Below, piece after piece: positions 1 to 9,934 of a DNA stretch of 44,330 nt (position 1 is its first letter; each line of letters starts with the position of its first letter). Where the stretch lies: assembly GCA_030692685.1 (NCBI GenBank), contig JAUXZO010000087.1, positions 1 through 44,330 of the forward strand, written 5' to 3'. A model generated the notes under the pieces. It was given only the letters and a program-made list of their open reading frames with translations, was not told the origin of the DNA and did not search any database. Made by a program: the position numbers and the translations under genes. The DNA comes from Acidovorax sp. GTDB taxonomy: Bacteria; Pseudomonadota; Gammaproteobacteria; Burkholderiales; Burkholderiaceae_C.

Positions 1-1062
1 AACTTTTCGTTTTTTCTTTTCGATCTTGTCAGCCGCTTGGGCCAACCAGTTCTACTCAGCGAAGCCTCGAATTATATACCGGTTTTTACACCACCAACAA
101 CTCAAAACCCAAACTTTCTTCACTTCCCGCAAGCCGCCTAGATCACTGACCCAAACCACCAGCAGTACCACTAACAACACCCCCTGCAATCTGCAGAACC
201 GCGTTAGTAGCGAAGCCCTCGACTATAGCACCACTTTTAAAGGGAAGAAGGAGAAAGCGAGGGAAATCGACGTAAAGGCGACGAACAGACCTTGATTGAT
301 ACTGGCTGAGCGGCCAGTATGGAGCCCACAAACAGCAATCCACAGCGCAAACCTAGTGCAAAAGTAGCGCTGGCAGGCCTCGGCTCCGCGCCATCGCTTT
401 CGTTCATCGCACTGCAACTGGCACCCGTTGCGTTTGCAGTCTCGCCAGCCGTCTCCCCTGGATCCGAGGACTTGTGCATTTGGCTGCACCGCGGCGCATT
501 GGGCTTGAGTCGTTTCGTGCAGGTCTTCGGCCTCGCCAAGCCTCACCACCCCTACCTCTTCGCCAACCGAAGCGCCACGCGGATGAGGGTTCCGGTGCAC
601 GACGGCATCAGCGTCTGGCTGCGTACCTGCCGCCTGCACTTGGGCCGCTTCGCCTAGGGAACGGATGCACTCGGCAACCAGGTCGGACTCACGAGCGAAC
701 AGCTCCAGGCTTTGGTGCTCAGCCCGCCTTGGCAATGTCTGGGAGAACGGCACCATCATCTTGGCCTGAGACGGCACGACCAAGCCCAGCCCGTTCAATC
801 GGGCGATGCGCCAATAGACCGCTGCAGCCGTGCGGGACACACTCTCGCCCATGCTCAGCAGCAAACCACTCCGGCAATTCGACCAATTCGACGAGGTCGA
901 GTTGCGCACACGTTGGCGCAAGCTTTAACGACCTAGCTGTCCAACGCCTACAGCGGCTTGCATGCCAAGGGTGCAAGCTAGTCTGGAGAACGGCCCGCAT
1001 CGAACGGCTGGCACACGAAATTACGGTTCTCAAGCACTGGAGGTTCAGCGCCCGCACCGAAC
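1..1062. other. Decayed region with no intact gene
   Basis: Short overlapping open frames occur on both strands, but none has a convincing start, ribosome binding site or recognisable full-length product. Minus-strand frames around 223-921 contain a stretch resembling a small DNA-binding protein (reading AAVYWRIARLNGLGLVVP), but it is frameshifted near its start and runs into low-quality sequence. The first 300 bases are AT-richer than the rest of the window. The only piece I can partly assign is the IS66-like fragment at its right edge. I read the region as remnants of mobile DNA. Confidence 0.5.
936..1062 (+). pseudogene. Fragment resembling the N-terminus of an IS66-family transposase (TnpC)
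   Basis: One plus-strand frame reads RIERLAHEITVLKHWRFSAR followed by TELD just before the left inverted repeat of the IS3 element. IS66 TnpC proteins carry a very similar block near the N-terminus: a coiled-coil segment, then a motif of the type 'hELavLKRwkFgaRSEq'. No start codon and no downstream catalytic part remain, and the frame does not resume to the right of the IS3 element. It is therefore a remnant, not simply a gene split by the insertion. The assignment rests on this one motif. Confidence 0.35.
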
Positions 1063-1087
1063 TGGACTTCACCCGGTTCCGTAGACA
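1063..1087 (+). repeat. IS3 element terminal inverted repeat, orfB side
   Basis: Reads TGGACTTCACCCGGTTC then CGTAGACA. It matches the reverse complement of 2258-2282 at all but three of 25 positions. It lies 4 bp beyond the orfB stop codon. Confidence 0.8.
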
Positions 1088-1091
1088 TATT

Positions 1092-1935
1092 TCAACTTCC
1101 GTTTCGGAGTTGTTCGATTGCCAGCGGGCTCAGTAGGTCTAGGTGACTGTGCCGATAGATTCGATTGTAAAAATCTTCGATGTAGTCAAACACATCTGAC
1201 TTGGCGTCTTGCCTGGTGGCATAGATATGGCGTTTGATTCTCTCCTTCTTCAAGTTGCTGAGGAAGGACTCTGCTACCGCATTGACCCAACAGTTTCCAA
1301 GCCGGCTCATGCTAGGCACCAATTGGTTGTCCTTGCACCAGCGGGCGAAGTCATCACTGCCAAACTGATTTCCTTGGTCGGAATGAATCATCACTGGGCC
1401 CGTTGGGCGCCTGCGCCACACAGCCATCGTGAGCGCATCCAACACCAACTCTGTGGCCATGCTTTAGTTCATCGACCAGCCGACCACCATGCGCGAGTAC
1501 AGGTCAATAACGGCCGTCAGTACCACCAGCCCTCATGGGTTAGGATAGGTAATGTCGGTGACCCACACTTGGTTCGGTAGCGCGACCGTGAACTCACGTT
1601 GCAACCGGTTCGGTGCGGCAGTCGCAGGAAGGCCGACTCGGTATTCGTGGCCGCTTGTAACCACGCACTGAGCGCAGTTGGGCCAGGCGCATCAGGCGAG
1701 CAACACGTTTTTGACCGCATGCTATACCGTCCTCACGCAAGTCCCGCAGGATGCGTGGGCTTCCATAAATGCCATGGCTGTCGTCATAGGATTGCCTGAT
1801 GCTTGTTAGCAAGACATCGTCGGCTAAGGCGCTTTTGGACTTTGGATTGGCCTTCCAAGCGTAATAGCCACTGCGCTGTACGCGCAGAACGCGGCACATG
1901 CTGCTGAGCCGGAACTGGCCTTTGTGTTCGGCCAT
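1092..1935 (-). pseudogene. IS3-family transposase orfB, disrupted
   Basis: The first part (MAEHKGQFRLSSMCRVL..., with HGIYGSPRI) is the N-terminal HTH_21-like region of IS3 OrfB. The last part (positions about 1092-1460) is the end of the rve integrase domain, with the second Asp in MIHSDQGNQF and the catalytic Glu in NAVAESFLSNLK. Between them the frame is lost near 1640, passes through other frames (fragment THEGWWY near 1520-1545), and meets an in-frame TAA near 1470 just before MATELVL. The DDE domain therefore cannot be translated continuously. Confidence 0.85.
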
Positions 1936-1942
1936 GCGTACT

Positions 1943-2222
1943 TCACCCGGACAGTTTGACAAAGTACGTTGCGGCCTTTTTAGGATGTCGCGCTCCTCAT
2001 TCGCCCTTTTGAACTCCGCTTTGAGCCGGGATACCTCGGCCTTGAGCTGGCTTGTTTCTGCCCCCCTTTGCTCGATTGATCTTTGGCAAGCCGCGCCCAC
2101 AGGTACAGGCTTTTGTCCGACATGCCCAATCGCTTGGCTACATCCACTACCCCATGACCTCACTCGGTCACCTGTTTGACCGCTTCTACCTGGAATTCAG
2201 CCGGGTATCGCACTCTCTTCAT
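1943..2222 (-). pseudogene. IS3-family transposase orfA, disrupted
   Basis: It begins MKRVRYPAEFQVEAVKQVTE, a typical HTH_8 start of IS3 OrfA. A TGA follows immediately at 2160-2162 (CGA to TGA is the simplest change). After it the frame continues as GHGVVDVAKRLGMS, then shifts at a six-G tract near 2065 into the coiled-coil part (SQLKAEVSRLKAEFKRANEERDIL). At the normal -1 frameshift site the A tract has only five A, so the orfA frame here runs straight into the orfB frame. Confidence 0.8.
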
Positions 2223-2257
2223 TTCTCACTCTCCAGTTCAATTTCGACCTTGATAGG

Positions 2258-2282
2258 TGTCTATTGAACCGGGTGAAGTACA
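2258..2282 (-). repeat. IS3 element terminal inverted repeat, orfA side
   Basis: On the minus strand it reads TGTACTTCACCCGGTTC then AATAGACA, the partner of the repeat at 1063-1087. The orfA start codon lies 36 bp inside it. Confidence 0.8.
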
Positions 2283-2416
2283 CCCTGGAGATGCTCCTGC
2301 GCAGCGAAAGCGAGACATTGAATGCCTTCTTGAAGCGTCTGGATAAGGCCATCGCAAGAGCTTGGGCACACGAAGAATTCATCGACGAGGTCAACCGCCC
2401 AGGCCCCCGCGAATGA
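2273..2416 (+). pseudogene. Possible C-terminal fragment of an unidentified protein
   Basis: An open frame runs out of the inverted repeat of the IS3 element and encodes about 47 residues (TLEMLLRSESETLNAF, LDKAIARAWAHEEFIDEVN, ending RPGPRE). It is helical and charged, with protein-like composition. The only start-like codon (GTG at 2273) is inside the IS end, so the natural N-terminus is missing. I do not recognise the family. It could be the tail of a gene cut by the insertion, or a chance frame. Confidence 0.3.
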
Positions 2417-2479
2417 CTGCGCCGTTCGTCAATATGTGATGGCCGGACCCGTACGGGGCATCTTCACAAAGGAGTGCAC

Positions 2480-2501
2480 AAAAAAAAGAGGGCTCGCGCC
2501 C
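2480..2501 (-). terminator. Rho-independent terminator after the phosphoribosyltransferase gene
   Basis: On the minus strand a short stem GGGC-gcga-GCCC is followed by CTC and then eight T. It lies about 35 bp downstream of the stop codon at 2536. Confidence 0.6.
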
Positions 2502-2535
2502 CCTTCATCCTCGTGAATTTCTGGCCCGACACCAC

Positions 2536-3060
2536 TCAGAATTGCCACTTCTCCAACAGTTTGGCGGGGCTCAGGCTGTCGTAGCCTTCAAAGGGCTGGT
2601 GGATCCAGGGATTGGTGGGCAGAAACTCCACCGAGTAGTCGGGGGTGAACTTCGACATACCCTTGGTCCAAATGACGGCACTACGCAGCTCTGTAATAGG
2701 TGCGTAGTTAGTCTTGAGCATGTTGATCACCGCCTCCAGGGTGTGACCCGAGTCGGCAAGGTCATCGACTAATAGCACCTTGCCGGCAATTTCGCCCTTG
2801 GGGGTGGTGATGAAGCGGGCGATGTCGAGGTGGCCCTGAACCGTCCCGGCTTCGGCACGATAGGAGCTGGTAGACATGATGGCCAGGGGCTTGTTGAAAA
2901 TGCGGCTCAGGATGTCGCCGGGGCGCAGGCCGCCGCGCGCCAGGCACAGGATGGTGTCGAACTCCCAGTTCGACTGGTGCACTTTTAGCGCCAGCTTCTC
3001 GATAAGACTGTGGTACTCGTCATAACTGACATACAGGTGTTTGCCGTCTTCGGTCAACAT
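2536..3060 (-). CDS. Phosphoribosyltransferase (hypoxanthine/xanthine-guanine type)
   Basis: This is a 174-residue type I phosphoribosyltransferase, which transfers the phosphoribosyl group of PRPP to a base, probably a purine in salvage. The PRPP-binding loop is clear as VLLVDDLADSGHTL (about residues 95-108), and an N-terminal ILCLARGGLRPGDIL segment is typical of Gpt/Hpt-like enzymes. The length fits the family. ATG is preceded by AGGAG at good spacing. It follows purA with a 174-bp gap, and a terminator lies behind it. Next to purA, a purine salvage role is likely, but the exact base cannot be told from sequence alone, so no symbol is given. Confidence 0.85.
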   Translation of the reverse strand: MLTEDGKHLYVSYDEYHSLIEKLALKVHQSNWEFDTILCLARGGLRPGDILSRIFNKPLAIMSTSSYRAEAGTVQGHLDIARFITTPKGEIAGKVLLVDDLADSGHTLEAVINMLKTNYAPITELRSAVIWTKGMSKFTPDYSVEFLPTNPWIHQPFEGYDSLSPAKLLEKWQF

Positions 3061-3234
3061 GGGCTGGGCTCCTGGGGTGATGGCTTGTAGACAAGAGGAT
3101 CACACGGCAGCAGCGCCGGAGCAACCCCTCATCACGATATAGATGAAATACGAAAATGGGTTATGCCGTGCAGCCCGTGGGCTGTGCGGCGCCACTGCAC
3201 TGGCCTCGCATCGGCAGGGGCAGCGACAAGGGGA

Positions 3235-4635
<1,401 letters not shown>

Positions 4636-4640
4636 TTAAC

Positions 4641-5789
4641 TCAAACAGCCTGCACGACCCACTGGCCCGCAATCTGCACCAGCTCTCGGTCACAGTGGAA
4701 CTCATCGACTTCGCTCCCATGCCCAGGCAGAACACATACCACCGTCTCGCCTTGGCGGCGCAGTTCGGCAATGGCGGCGTTCACGTCGCTCGCCTCGCCC
4801 CAGGGCGCGCGAATGGCGGCCTTCAGGGCGCGCGGGGACACCACGCCCACCAGTTGCTTGATGTCCAGACTGAAGCCGGCCGCAGGCCGGTTGCGGCCGA
4901 ACACGGCACCCACCTCGTCGTAGCGCCCGCCACGCACCAGTGCATCGCTGGCGCCCTTGCCATAGATGGCAAAGCGGGTGCCGCTGTAGTAGGCATAGCC
5001 ACGCAAGTCGGCCAGGTCGAAGGTGACCACGGCGCCGTCCAGCCGCGAGGCCAGCCAGCGCAGGCGCGACAGCACTTCAGCCACGCCGGCGATGTGCTTC
5101 AACGTCTTGTCGGCCTCGGCCAGCACAGATTCATCACCATACAGCTGCAGCAGCGCCAGCAGCCCCTGGCGCGATACTGCAGGGAAATCGCGCGTGAGCG
5201 ATGCCAACTCGCTAGCATCCTTGGCCGCCAGGGCGGCATGGATGCGGCTGAGCAGCGAGGCATCCACCGCCACGCCGGCCAGCAGGCTGCGCACGATGCG
5301 CACGTCGGCCAAGTCTATGGTGGTGTCGCGCACGTCGGCCACGCGCAGGCATTCGCGCGCCAGCTGCAGGGCTTCGAGGTCGGCCTCCAGCCCGGCGTGG
5401 CCGTAGATCTCGGCGCCGAACTGCAGCGGCTCGCGCGTGGCATGGGGGCGATCGGGGCGGGTGTGCAGCACGGGGCCGCAGTAGCACAGCCTCGTCACGC
5501 CCTTACGATTGAGCAAGTGTGCATCGATGCGCGCCACCTGCGGCGTGGTGTCCGCACGCAGGCCCATAGACCGCCCCGACAACTGGTCCACCAGCTTGAA
5601 GGTCTGGAGGTCCAACGCCTCGCCAGTACCGGTCAGCAGGGATTCCAGGTGTTCCAGCAGCGGAGGCATGACCAGCTCATAACCATAGCAGCGCGCCGTG
5701 TCGAGCAGCCCGCGACGCAGTTCTTCGATGTGCCGCGCTTCGGACGGCAAGACATCGGCAATGTGATCCGGCAGGACCCAAGCAGACAT
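4641..5789 (-). CDS. hisZ: ATP phosphoribosyltransferase regulatory subunit HisZ
   Basis: HisZ is a catalytically dead histidyl-tRNA synthetase paralogue. It forms a complex with the short form of HisG and is needed for its activity and for feedback by histidine. The 382-residue sequence has the class II synthetase fold: motif 2-like [19 protein letters not shown] and the region [13 protein letters not shown]...RGGRYDEV. It lacks the C-terminal anticodon-binding domain of HisS. ATG fits the conserved start [15 protein letters not shown], although no strong Shine-Dalgarno sequence is visible. hisG is not in the window. A true hisS lies at 13166-14491, so the two paralogues are near neighbours. 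Confidence 0.95.
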   Translation of the reverse strand: MSAWVLPDHIADVLPSEARHIEELRRGLLDTARCYGYELVMPPLLEHLESLLTGTGEALDLQTFKLVDQLSGRSMGLRADTTPQVARIDAHLLNRKGVTRLCYCGPVLHTRPDRPHATREPLQFGAEIYGHAGLEADLEALQLARECLRVADVRDTTIDLADVRIVRSLLAGVAVDASLLSRIHAALAAKDASELASLTRDFPAVSRQGLLALLQLYGDESVLAEADKTLKHIAGVAEVLSRLRWLASRLDGAVVTFDLADLRGYAYYSGTRFAIYGKGASDALVRGGRYDEVGAVFGRNRPAAGFSLDIKQLVGVVSPRALKAAIRAPWGEASDVNAAIAELRRQGETVVCVLPGHGSEVDEFHCDRELVQIAGQWVVQAV

Positions 5790-5931
5790 GTAGAAAAAGG
5801 GAGGCTGTTAAAACCGTGATTCTACCGGTACCAGTGGACCACCCTCGGCGGGGTTTGCCACCATGGCGACCGGAGCGAAGCAAACACAGGGCACCTGTAC
5901 ATGCAAAGGAGCGTAACCAGCACACAAAACC

Positions 5932-5966
5932 AAAAAAAGGGCAGCCTAGTCAGCGACGGGCCGCCC
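5932..5966 (-). terminator. Rho-independent terminator after hflC
   Basis: On the minus strand GGGCGGCC pairs with GGCTGCCC (8 bp, one G-U), with a 12-nt loop and then seven T. It lies 20 bp after the hflC stop and separates the hfq-hflXKC transcript from hisZ-purA. Confidence 0.85.
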
Positions 5967-5985
5967 TCTCTGGCTTTGCGCTCGT

Positions 5986-6897
5986 TTACTTGCGCGCTGC
6001 AGCAGGCTGCGCCGCGGGTGATGCACCGCCTCGGAAAGCCTTAAAGAAGTCCGACGACGAGGGGTCCAATACCATCACGTCACTCTTCTTACTAAAGCTT
6101 GACTTGTAAGCCTCCAGGCTTCGATAGAACTGCGCAAACTGCGGATCGCGACCGAAAGCCTCGGCATAGATGCGAGCAGCCTCTGCATCGCCTTCACCCT
6201 TCAGCTTCTGCGCGTCACGGTAGGCATTGGCTATCGCGATCTCGCGCTGGCGGTCCGCATCAGCGCGAATTTTTTCGCCCTCCGCCGCACCGGTGGACCT
6301 CAGCTCGTTGGCCACACGTTTACGCTCAGCCTCCATACGCCGATATACAGACTCGGTGATCGCCTCCACATAGTCGACGCGGGTGATTCGAACATCCACC
6401 ACATCAACGCCCCAGGGCTTCACTCCGCGAACGGACTCAAGCACTTCGCGTTTTACATCCGCCATCAGGTCTTCCCGCTTAAGGGACAACAACTCTTTGA
6501 CAGTTCGCTTGTTAATTTCTTCCTGGAATGCATTGCGAACCACGCGATTGAGCTGCATAGCACCTGCATTTTCATCAAGGCCGACATTACGGATGTACTC
6601 AGTGGGCTCAGAAATGCGCCAGCGGACATACCAATCAATCACCACACGCTGCTTCTCCGCCGTCAGCATGGGTTCGGTATCGGTGCTATCCAAGGTCAAA
6701 AGTCGCTTGTCAATGTAGGAAACGTTTTGAAATGGGGGGGGGAGCTTCCAGTTCAAGCCCGGCTCGGTAATAACTTCCTTGATCTGACCCAGGGCATAAA
6801 GAACACCGAACTGGCGCTGGTCAACCACAAAGAGCATCGAGCTCATCAACGCGAGCACCACCAAAAAGGTAGAGGCTATAAATCCGACTCTGTTCAC
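5986..6897 (-). CDS. hflC: HflC, SPFH-domain regulator of FtsH protease
   Basis: HflC with HflK forms a large membrane complex on the periplasmic side that surrounds and modulates the FtsH protease. It has 303 residues, with one N-terminal membrane segment (about 5-25, VGFIASTFLVVLALMSSMLFV) followed by the SPFH/band 7 domain (VDQRQFGVLYALGQI... to about residue 200) and a charged helical tail (GEGDAEAARIYAEAFGRDPQF). ATG lies 9 bp after hflK. The codons for KLPPPF contain a run of nine C, noted as a possible slippage tract. The C-terminus is Ala/Pro-rich. Confidence 0.96.
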   Translation of the reverse strand: MNRVGFIASTFLVVLALMSSMLFVVDQRQFGVLYALGQIKEVITEPGLNWKLPPPFQNVSYIDKRLLTLDSTDTEPMLTAEKQRVVIDWYVRWRISEPTEYIRNVGLDENAGAMQLNRVVRNAFQEEINKRTVKELLSLKREDLMADVKREVLESVRGVKPWGVDVVDVRITRVDYVEAITESVYRRMEAERKRVANELRSTGAAEGEKIRADADRQREIAIANAYRDAQKLKGEGDAEAARIYAEAFGRDPQFAQFYRSLEAYKSSFSKKSDVMVLDPSSSDFFKAFRGGASPAAQPAAARK

Positions 6898-6906
6898 AGG
6901 TAGCTC

Positions 6907-8283
6907 CTAACGGACTTCACGATCGCGCGTACGACTAGTTTCACGCGCCCGCGGGTCAGTAGATAAGGACGAAGATGGCACCGACGGAGCCGCTGCAGGC
7001 GTAGTAGAGGAAGAAGACATCGGTTGTTCCAGAGAACTTGCTCCCGAGGCGACTCCTTGCATGATTTTGTCCAGCGGCAAATAGAGCAGATTTGAACCTT
7101 GGCGCGAATCAACCAAGACCTTGGTAACACTCCCATAGATCTGCTGCATCGTCTCCAAATACATTCGGTCACGAGTCACAGTTGGCGCCTTTTGGTACTC
7201 AGCAAGCACTGAAGAGAAACGTTGCGCATCACCTTGGGCTTGCGCGACTATGCGCGCCTTATAGGCAGCAGCCTCCTCATTCAACCGCGATGCCGAACCT
7301 ACTGCACGGGGAATGACATCATTCGCGTACGCTTGAGCCTCATTTTTTGCTCGCTCGCGCTCCTGCCCTGCTTTGAGTACATCATCGAACGATGCTTGCA
7401 CTTGCTCAGGGGGGCGGACACCACCCTGTTGGAGATTGATACCAACGACTTCTACACCGACCTTGTATCGATCCAGAATGGTTTGCATAAGCGCCCTTAC
7501 CCTAGGGGCTATCTGATCGCGCTCTTCGGCAAGCGCCGTATCCATGCGCATCTTGCCTACCACTTCTCGCACTGCGGTCTCTGCAGCCTGGACCACCGCT
7601 TCCGTCGGGTTTTTGCTCTCAAATAGCCATGCTCTTGCGTCGTTCAATCGGTATTGAACCGCGAACTTGATTTCAACAATATTTTCGTCTTCCGTCAGCA
7701 TGGCCGACTCGCGCAATCCCGTGCTTTTAATAATGCTGTCGCGCCCAACGTCTGCTGATCGAATCTGCGTCACAAATACAAGCTCGTGACGTTCAATTGG
7801 GTATGGCAGTCGCCAATTAAAGCCGGCCCCCACTGTGCTCTTGTACTTTCCAAACTGCGTGATAACAGCTTGCTGACCTTCTTGAACGATAAAGAAACCG
7901 GTACCGAGCCAAATCACAAAAACAATGCCAAGGATGAGGCCAACGCCTACACCGGCATTTTTCATATCGGGCTGAAAACCACCGCCCGAACCGCCACTGC
8001 TTCCAGTCCCACGACCACCACCCTTGCCACCAAACAGACCTCCAAGCTTGCGATTGAGGTCTCGCCACAATTCATCGAGATCCGGCGGTTGTCCGCTCCC
8101 ATTGTTGCCCCCCTGCTCACGTCCGCGATTACCAGCTGGTGGCGGTACCGGACGATCCTCCGGGCGCACCGCATCGTCTGGTTTTTCGTCTCCGCGACCC
8201 CAGCGGGGATCGTTCAAGTTAAACATACCCCGGATACGTTCTGGCAACGAGGCCCACCGCAGGGTTCGATTCTGAAAATTCAT
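6907..8283 (-). CDS. hflK: HflK, SPFH-domain partner of HflC
   Basis: This is the membrane partner of HflC in FtsH control. The N-terminal cytoplasmic part is Pro/Gly-rich (PPAGNRGREQGG..., GGKGGGRGTGSSGGSGGG). One membrane segment follows (about GVGVGLILGIVFVIWLGTGFFIV), then the SPFH domain (VQEGQQAVITQFGKY...) and a Ser/Pro-rich C-terminus. The start is uncertain. ATG at 8283 (MNFQNRTLRWASL) gives 458 residues. ATG at 8226 (MFNLNDPRWGRG, the conserved part), ATG at 8328 and TTG at 8337 are alternatives, and none has a strong ribosome site. It follows hflX closely and continues into hflC. Confidence 0.94.
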   Translation of the reverse strand: MNFQNRTLRWASLPERIRGMFNLNDPRWGRGDEKPDDAVRPEDRPVPPPAGNRGREQGGNNGSGQPPDLDELWRDLNRKLGGLFGGKGGGRGTGSSGGSGGGFQPDMKNAGVGVGLILGIVFVIWLGTGFFIVQEGQQAVITQFGKYKSTVGAGFNWRLPYPIERHELVFVTQIRSADVGRDSIIKSTGLRESAMLTEDENIVEIKFAVQYRLNDARAWLFESKNPTEAVVQAAETAVREVVGKMRMDTALAEERDQIAPRVRALMQTILDRYKVGVEVVGINLQQGGVRPPEQVQASFDDVLKAGQERERAKNEAQAYANDVIPRAVGSASRLNEEAAAYKARIVAQAQGDAQRFSSVLAEYQKAPTVTRDRMYLETMQQIYGSVTKVLVDSRQGSNLLYLPLDKIMQGVASGASSLEQPMSSSSTTPAAAPSVPSSSLSTDPRARETSRTRDREVR

Positions 8284-8337
8284 GCGCAAAGTCTCTGGTT
8301 CTCTACTGGCGTTGATCAATGCAGACATTGTGCCCAA

Positions 8338-9516
8338 TCAGGGCAGTTCACTTGGCAATTCAATGGCAGGGTCTGGGGTCATGACTCCAGCCGCTGACAA
8401 GACCTTGGACGAGAGTATCGAACGCAAGCCGTCAAGCCCCTCTCCCGAACGCGCGCTCACAAAAAGGCGGGGAATCATCTGTCCATCCACCTCATAGCAG
8501 TCTTCCAGGGCTGCTGGGTATCGATCTGAATCCAAGGCATCCAGCTTGTTAAATACAAGGATCTGCGGAATACCTTCGGCTCCAATTTCTTGCAAGACAC
8601 GCTGCACCTGTGCCATCTGCTCGGGAAATTCAGAGTTCGATGAATCCACAACGTGAAGCAACAAATCTGCCTCTACGGCCTCTTGCAGCGTTGCCTGAAA
8701 AGCGTCAATCAGACCATGCGGAAGATCTCTAATGAAGCCGACCGTATCGGACAAAGATACCGATCGTCCTGCGGCTCCAAGGTAGAGCTGCCGCGTAGTC
8801 GTATCCAGGGTGGCAAAGAGTTGATCCGCCGCATACGCTCGAGCCTTGACCAGCGCATTGAAAATTGTGGACTTGCCAGCATTGGTGTAACCCACCAACG
8901 AAATGTTAAAAGTGTCCCTGCGTTCGCGCTGCCGCCGCTGCGTCGAACGCTGCCGTTTCAGTTTCACGAGCCGCTCACGGGTGCGTTTTATGGCGTCGGC
9001 AATCATGCGGCGATCCAACTCGATCTGCTTCTCACCCGGCCCCCCTCGTGCACCAATACCCCCGGTCTGGCGCTCTAAGTGAGACCATCGGCGAACAAGG
9101 CGGGTGCTCAAGTACTGAAGCCTTGCCAACTCAACCTGTAGCTTGCCCTCATGACTCCGTGCTCTTTGAGCAAAAATCTCAAGAATCAAAAGTGTCCGAT
9201 CGTTGACCGGCAACTCTATGCGGCGCTCCAAGTTACGCTGTTGCGCAGGACTCAGCGATTGATCAAAGAGGATTTCGGTAGCGCCATGCATTTGCGCAAG
9301 GGCGCGAATTTCATCGGCCTTGCCACTACCTACAAACAGCGCAGCATCGGGAGCCTTCCGTTTACAGGCGATTCGCGCCACCGGAGTCATCCCCGCTGTT
9401 TGCGCGAGCAATCCCAACTCTTGAAGCTCCGAGTCGAAGTGCGGCGCACCAAAATCTACCCCCACTAGAAGGACAGGGATACTAGGAGACGAAGATGACA
9501 AACCAGCTTCACTCAA
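8338..9516 (-). CDS. hflX: Ribosome-associated GTPase HflX
   Basis: HflX is a GTPase that binds the large ribosomal subunit and splits stalled (for example heat-stressed) ribosomes. The protein has 392 residues: an N-terminal HflX domain, a helical linker with ERQTGGIGARGGPGEKQIELDRR, and a G domain with P-loop GYTNAGKST, G3 DTVGF and G4 NKLD. The frame opens at TTG (9516, MSEAGLSSSSP). ATG is absent nearby, so the exact start is uncertain. It lies 59 bp behind hfq, the classical hfq-hflX-hflK-hflC order. Confidence 0.96.
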   Translation of the reverse strand: MSEAGLSSSSPSIPVLLVGVDFGAPHFDSELQELGLLAQTAGMTPVARIACKRKAPDAALFVGSGKADEIRALAQMHGATEILFDQSLSPAQQRNLERRIELPVNDRTLLILEIFAQRARSHEGKLQVELARLQYLSTRLVRRWSHLERQTGGIGARGGPGEKQIELDRRMIADAIKRTRERLVKLKRQRSTQRRQRERRDTFNISLVGYTNAGKSTIFNALVKARAYAADQLFATLDTTTRQLYLGAAGRSVSLSDTVGFIRDLPHGLIDAFQATLQEAVEADLLLHVVDSSNSEFPEQMAQVQRVLQEIGAEGIPQILVFNKLDALDSDRYPAALEDCYEVDGQMIPRLFVSARSGEGLDGLRSILSSKVLSAAGVMTPDPAIELPSELP

Positions 9517-9575
9517 ACTTTACCGCCTTCCCCCAACCCATTCGAACTCGAAAAAGCGAAGAAGGCAACAACGAC

Positions 9576-9830
9576 TTAAGCGCTGCTGACATCAACTTCC
9601 GGAGTGTCAGCTGTTGAGAAATTTACAGCACGGCCAGGAACGATGGTGGAAATGGCATGCTTATAAACCATTTGGGTTACTGTATTGCGCAGTAGAACCA
9701 CGTACTGATCGAATGATTCGATCTGTCCTTGAAGCTTGATACCGTTGACCAAATAGATGGAAACGGGAACATGCTCTCGACGCAATGCGTTCAGAAACGG
9801 GTCTTGCAAAAGCTGGCCTTTGTTGCTCAC
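9576..9830 (-). CDS. hfq: RNA chaperone Hfq
   Basis: Hfq is a hexameric Sm-like protein that matches small regulatory RNAs with their mRNAs. The 84-residue sequence has the Sm1 motif ([19 protein letters not shown]) and the Sm2 motif ending [10 protein letters not shown], with QDPFLN near the N-terminus and a short acidic tail. The open frame extends upstream, but GTG at 9830 is chosen. It gives [12 protein letters not shown], matching the conserved Hfq start, and GGAG lies about six bases before it. It lies about 100 bp behind der. Confidence 0.98.
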   Translation of the reverse strand: MSNKGQLLQDPFLNALRREHVPVSIYLVNGIKLQGQIESFDQYVVLLRNTVTQMVYKHAISTIVPGRAVNFSTADTPEVDVSSA

Positions 9831-9934
9831 GATATTCTCCGTGTTCAAAATGTTGTTGTAAACCAGCACCTTACCACAGCCATGCAGGCAGCCCACTGCA
9901 ACTTCACATGCCCCCTGCAGAATTCAGCTTTTAC

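Larger units (their letters stand above)
1063..2282 (-). mobile_element. Degenerate IS3-family insertion sequence, 1,220 bp
   Basis: The element is bounded by 25-bp imperfect inverted repeats that both begin with TG, as IS3-family ends do, and it contains orfA and orfB remnants in the usual arrangement on the minus strand. The length is typical for IS3. Both reading frames carry nonsense codons and frameshifts, so it cannot make a transposase by itself. The flanking bases (GAAC on the left, CCCT on the right) are not a target-site duplication. That suggests an old insertion, or rearrangement after insertion. Confidence 0.85.

Noticed and set aside
5790..5931. Possible small DUF2065-type gene between hflC and hisZ, seen in some relatives
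   Set aside because: The gap is too short and no frame has a hydrophobic helical product.
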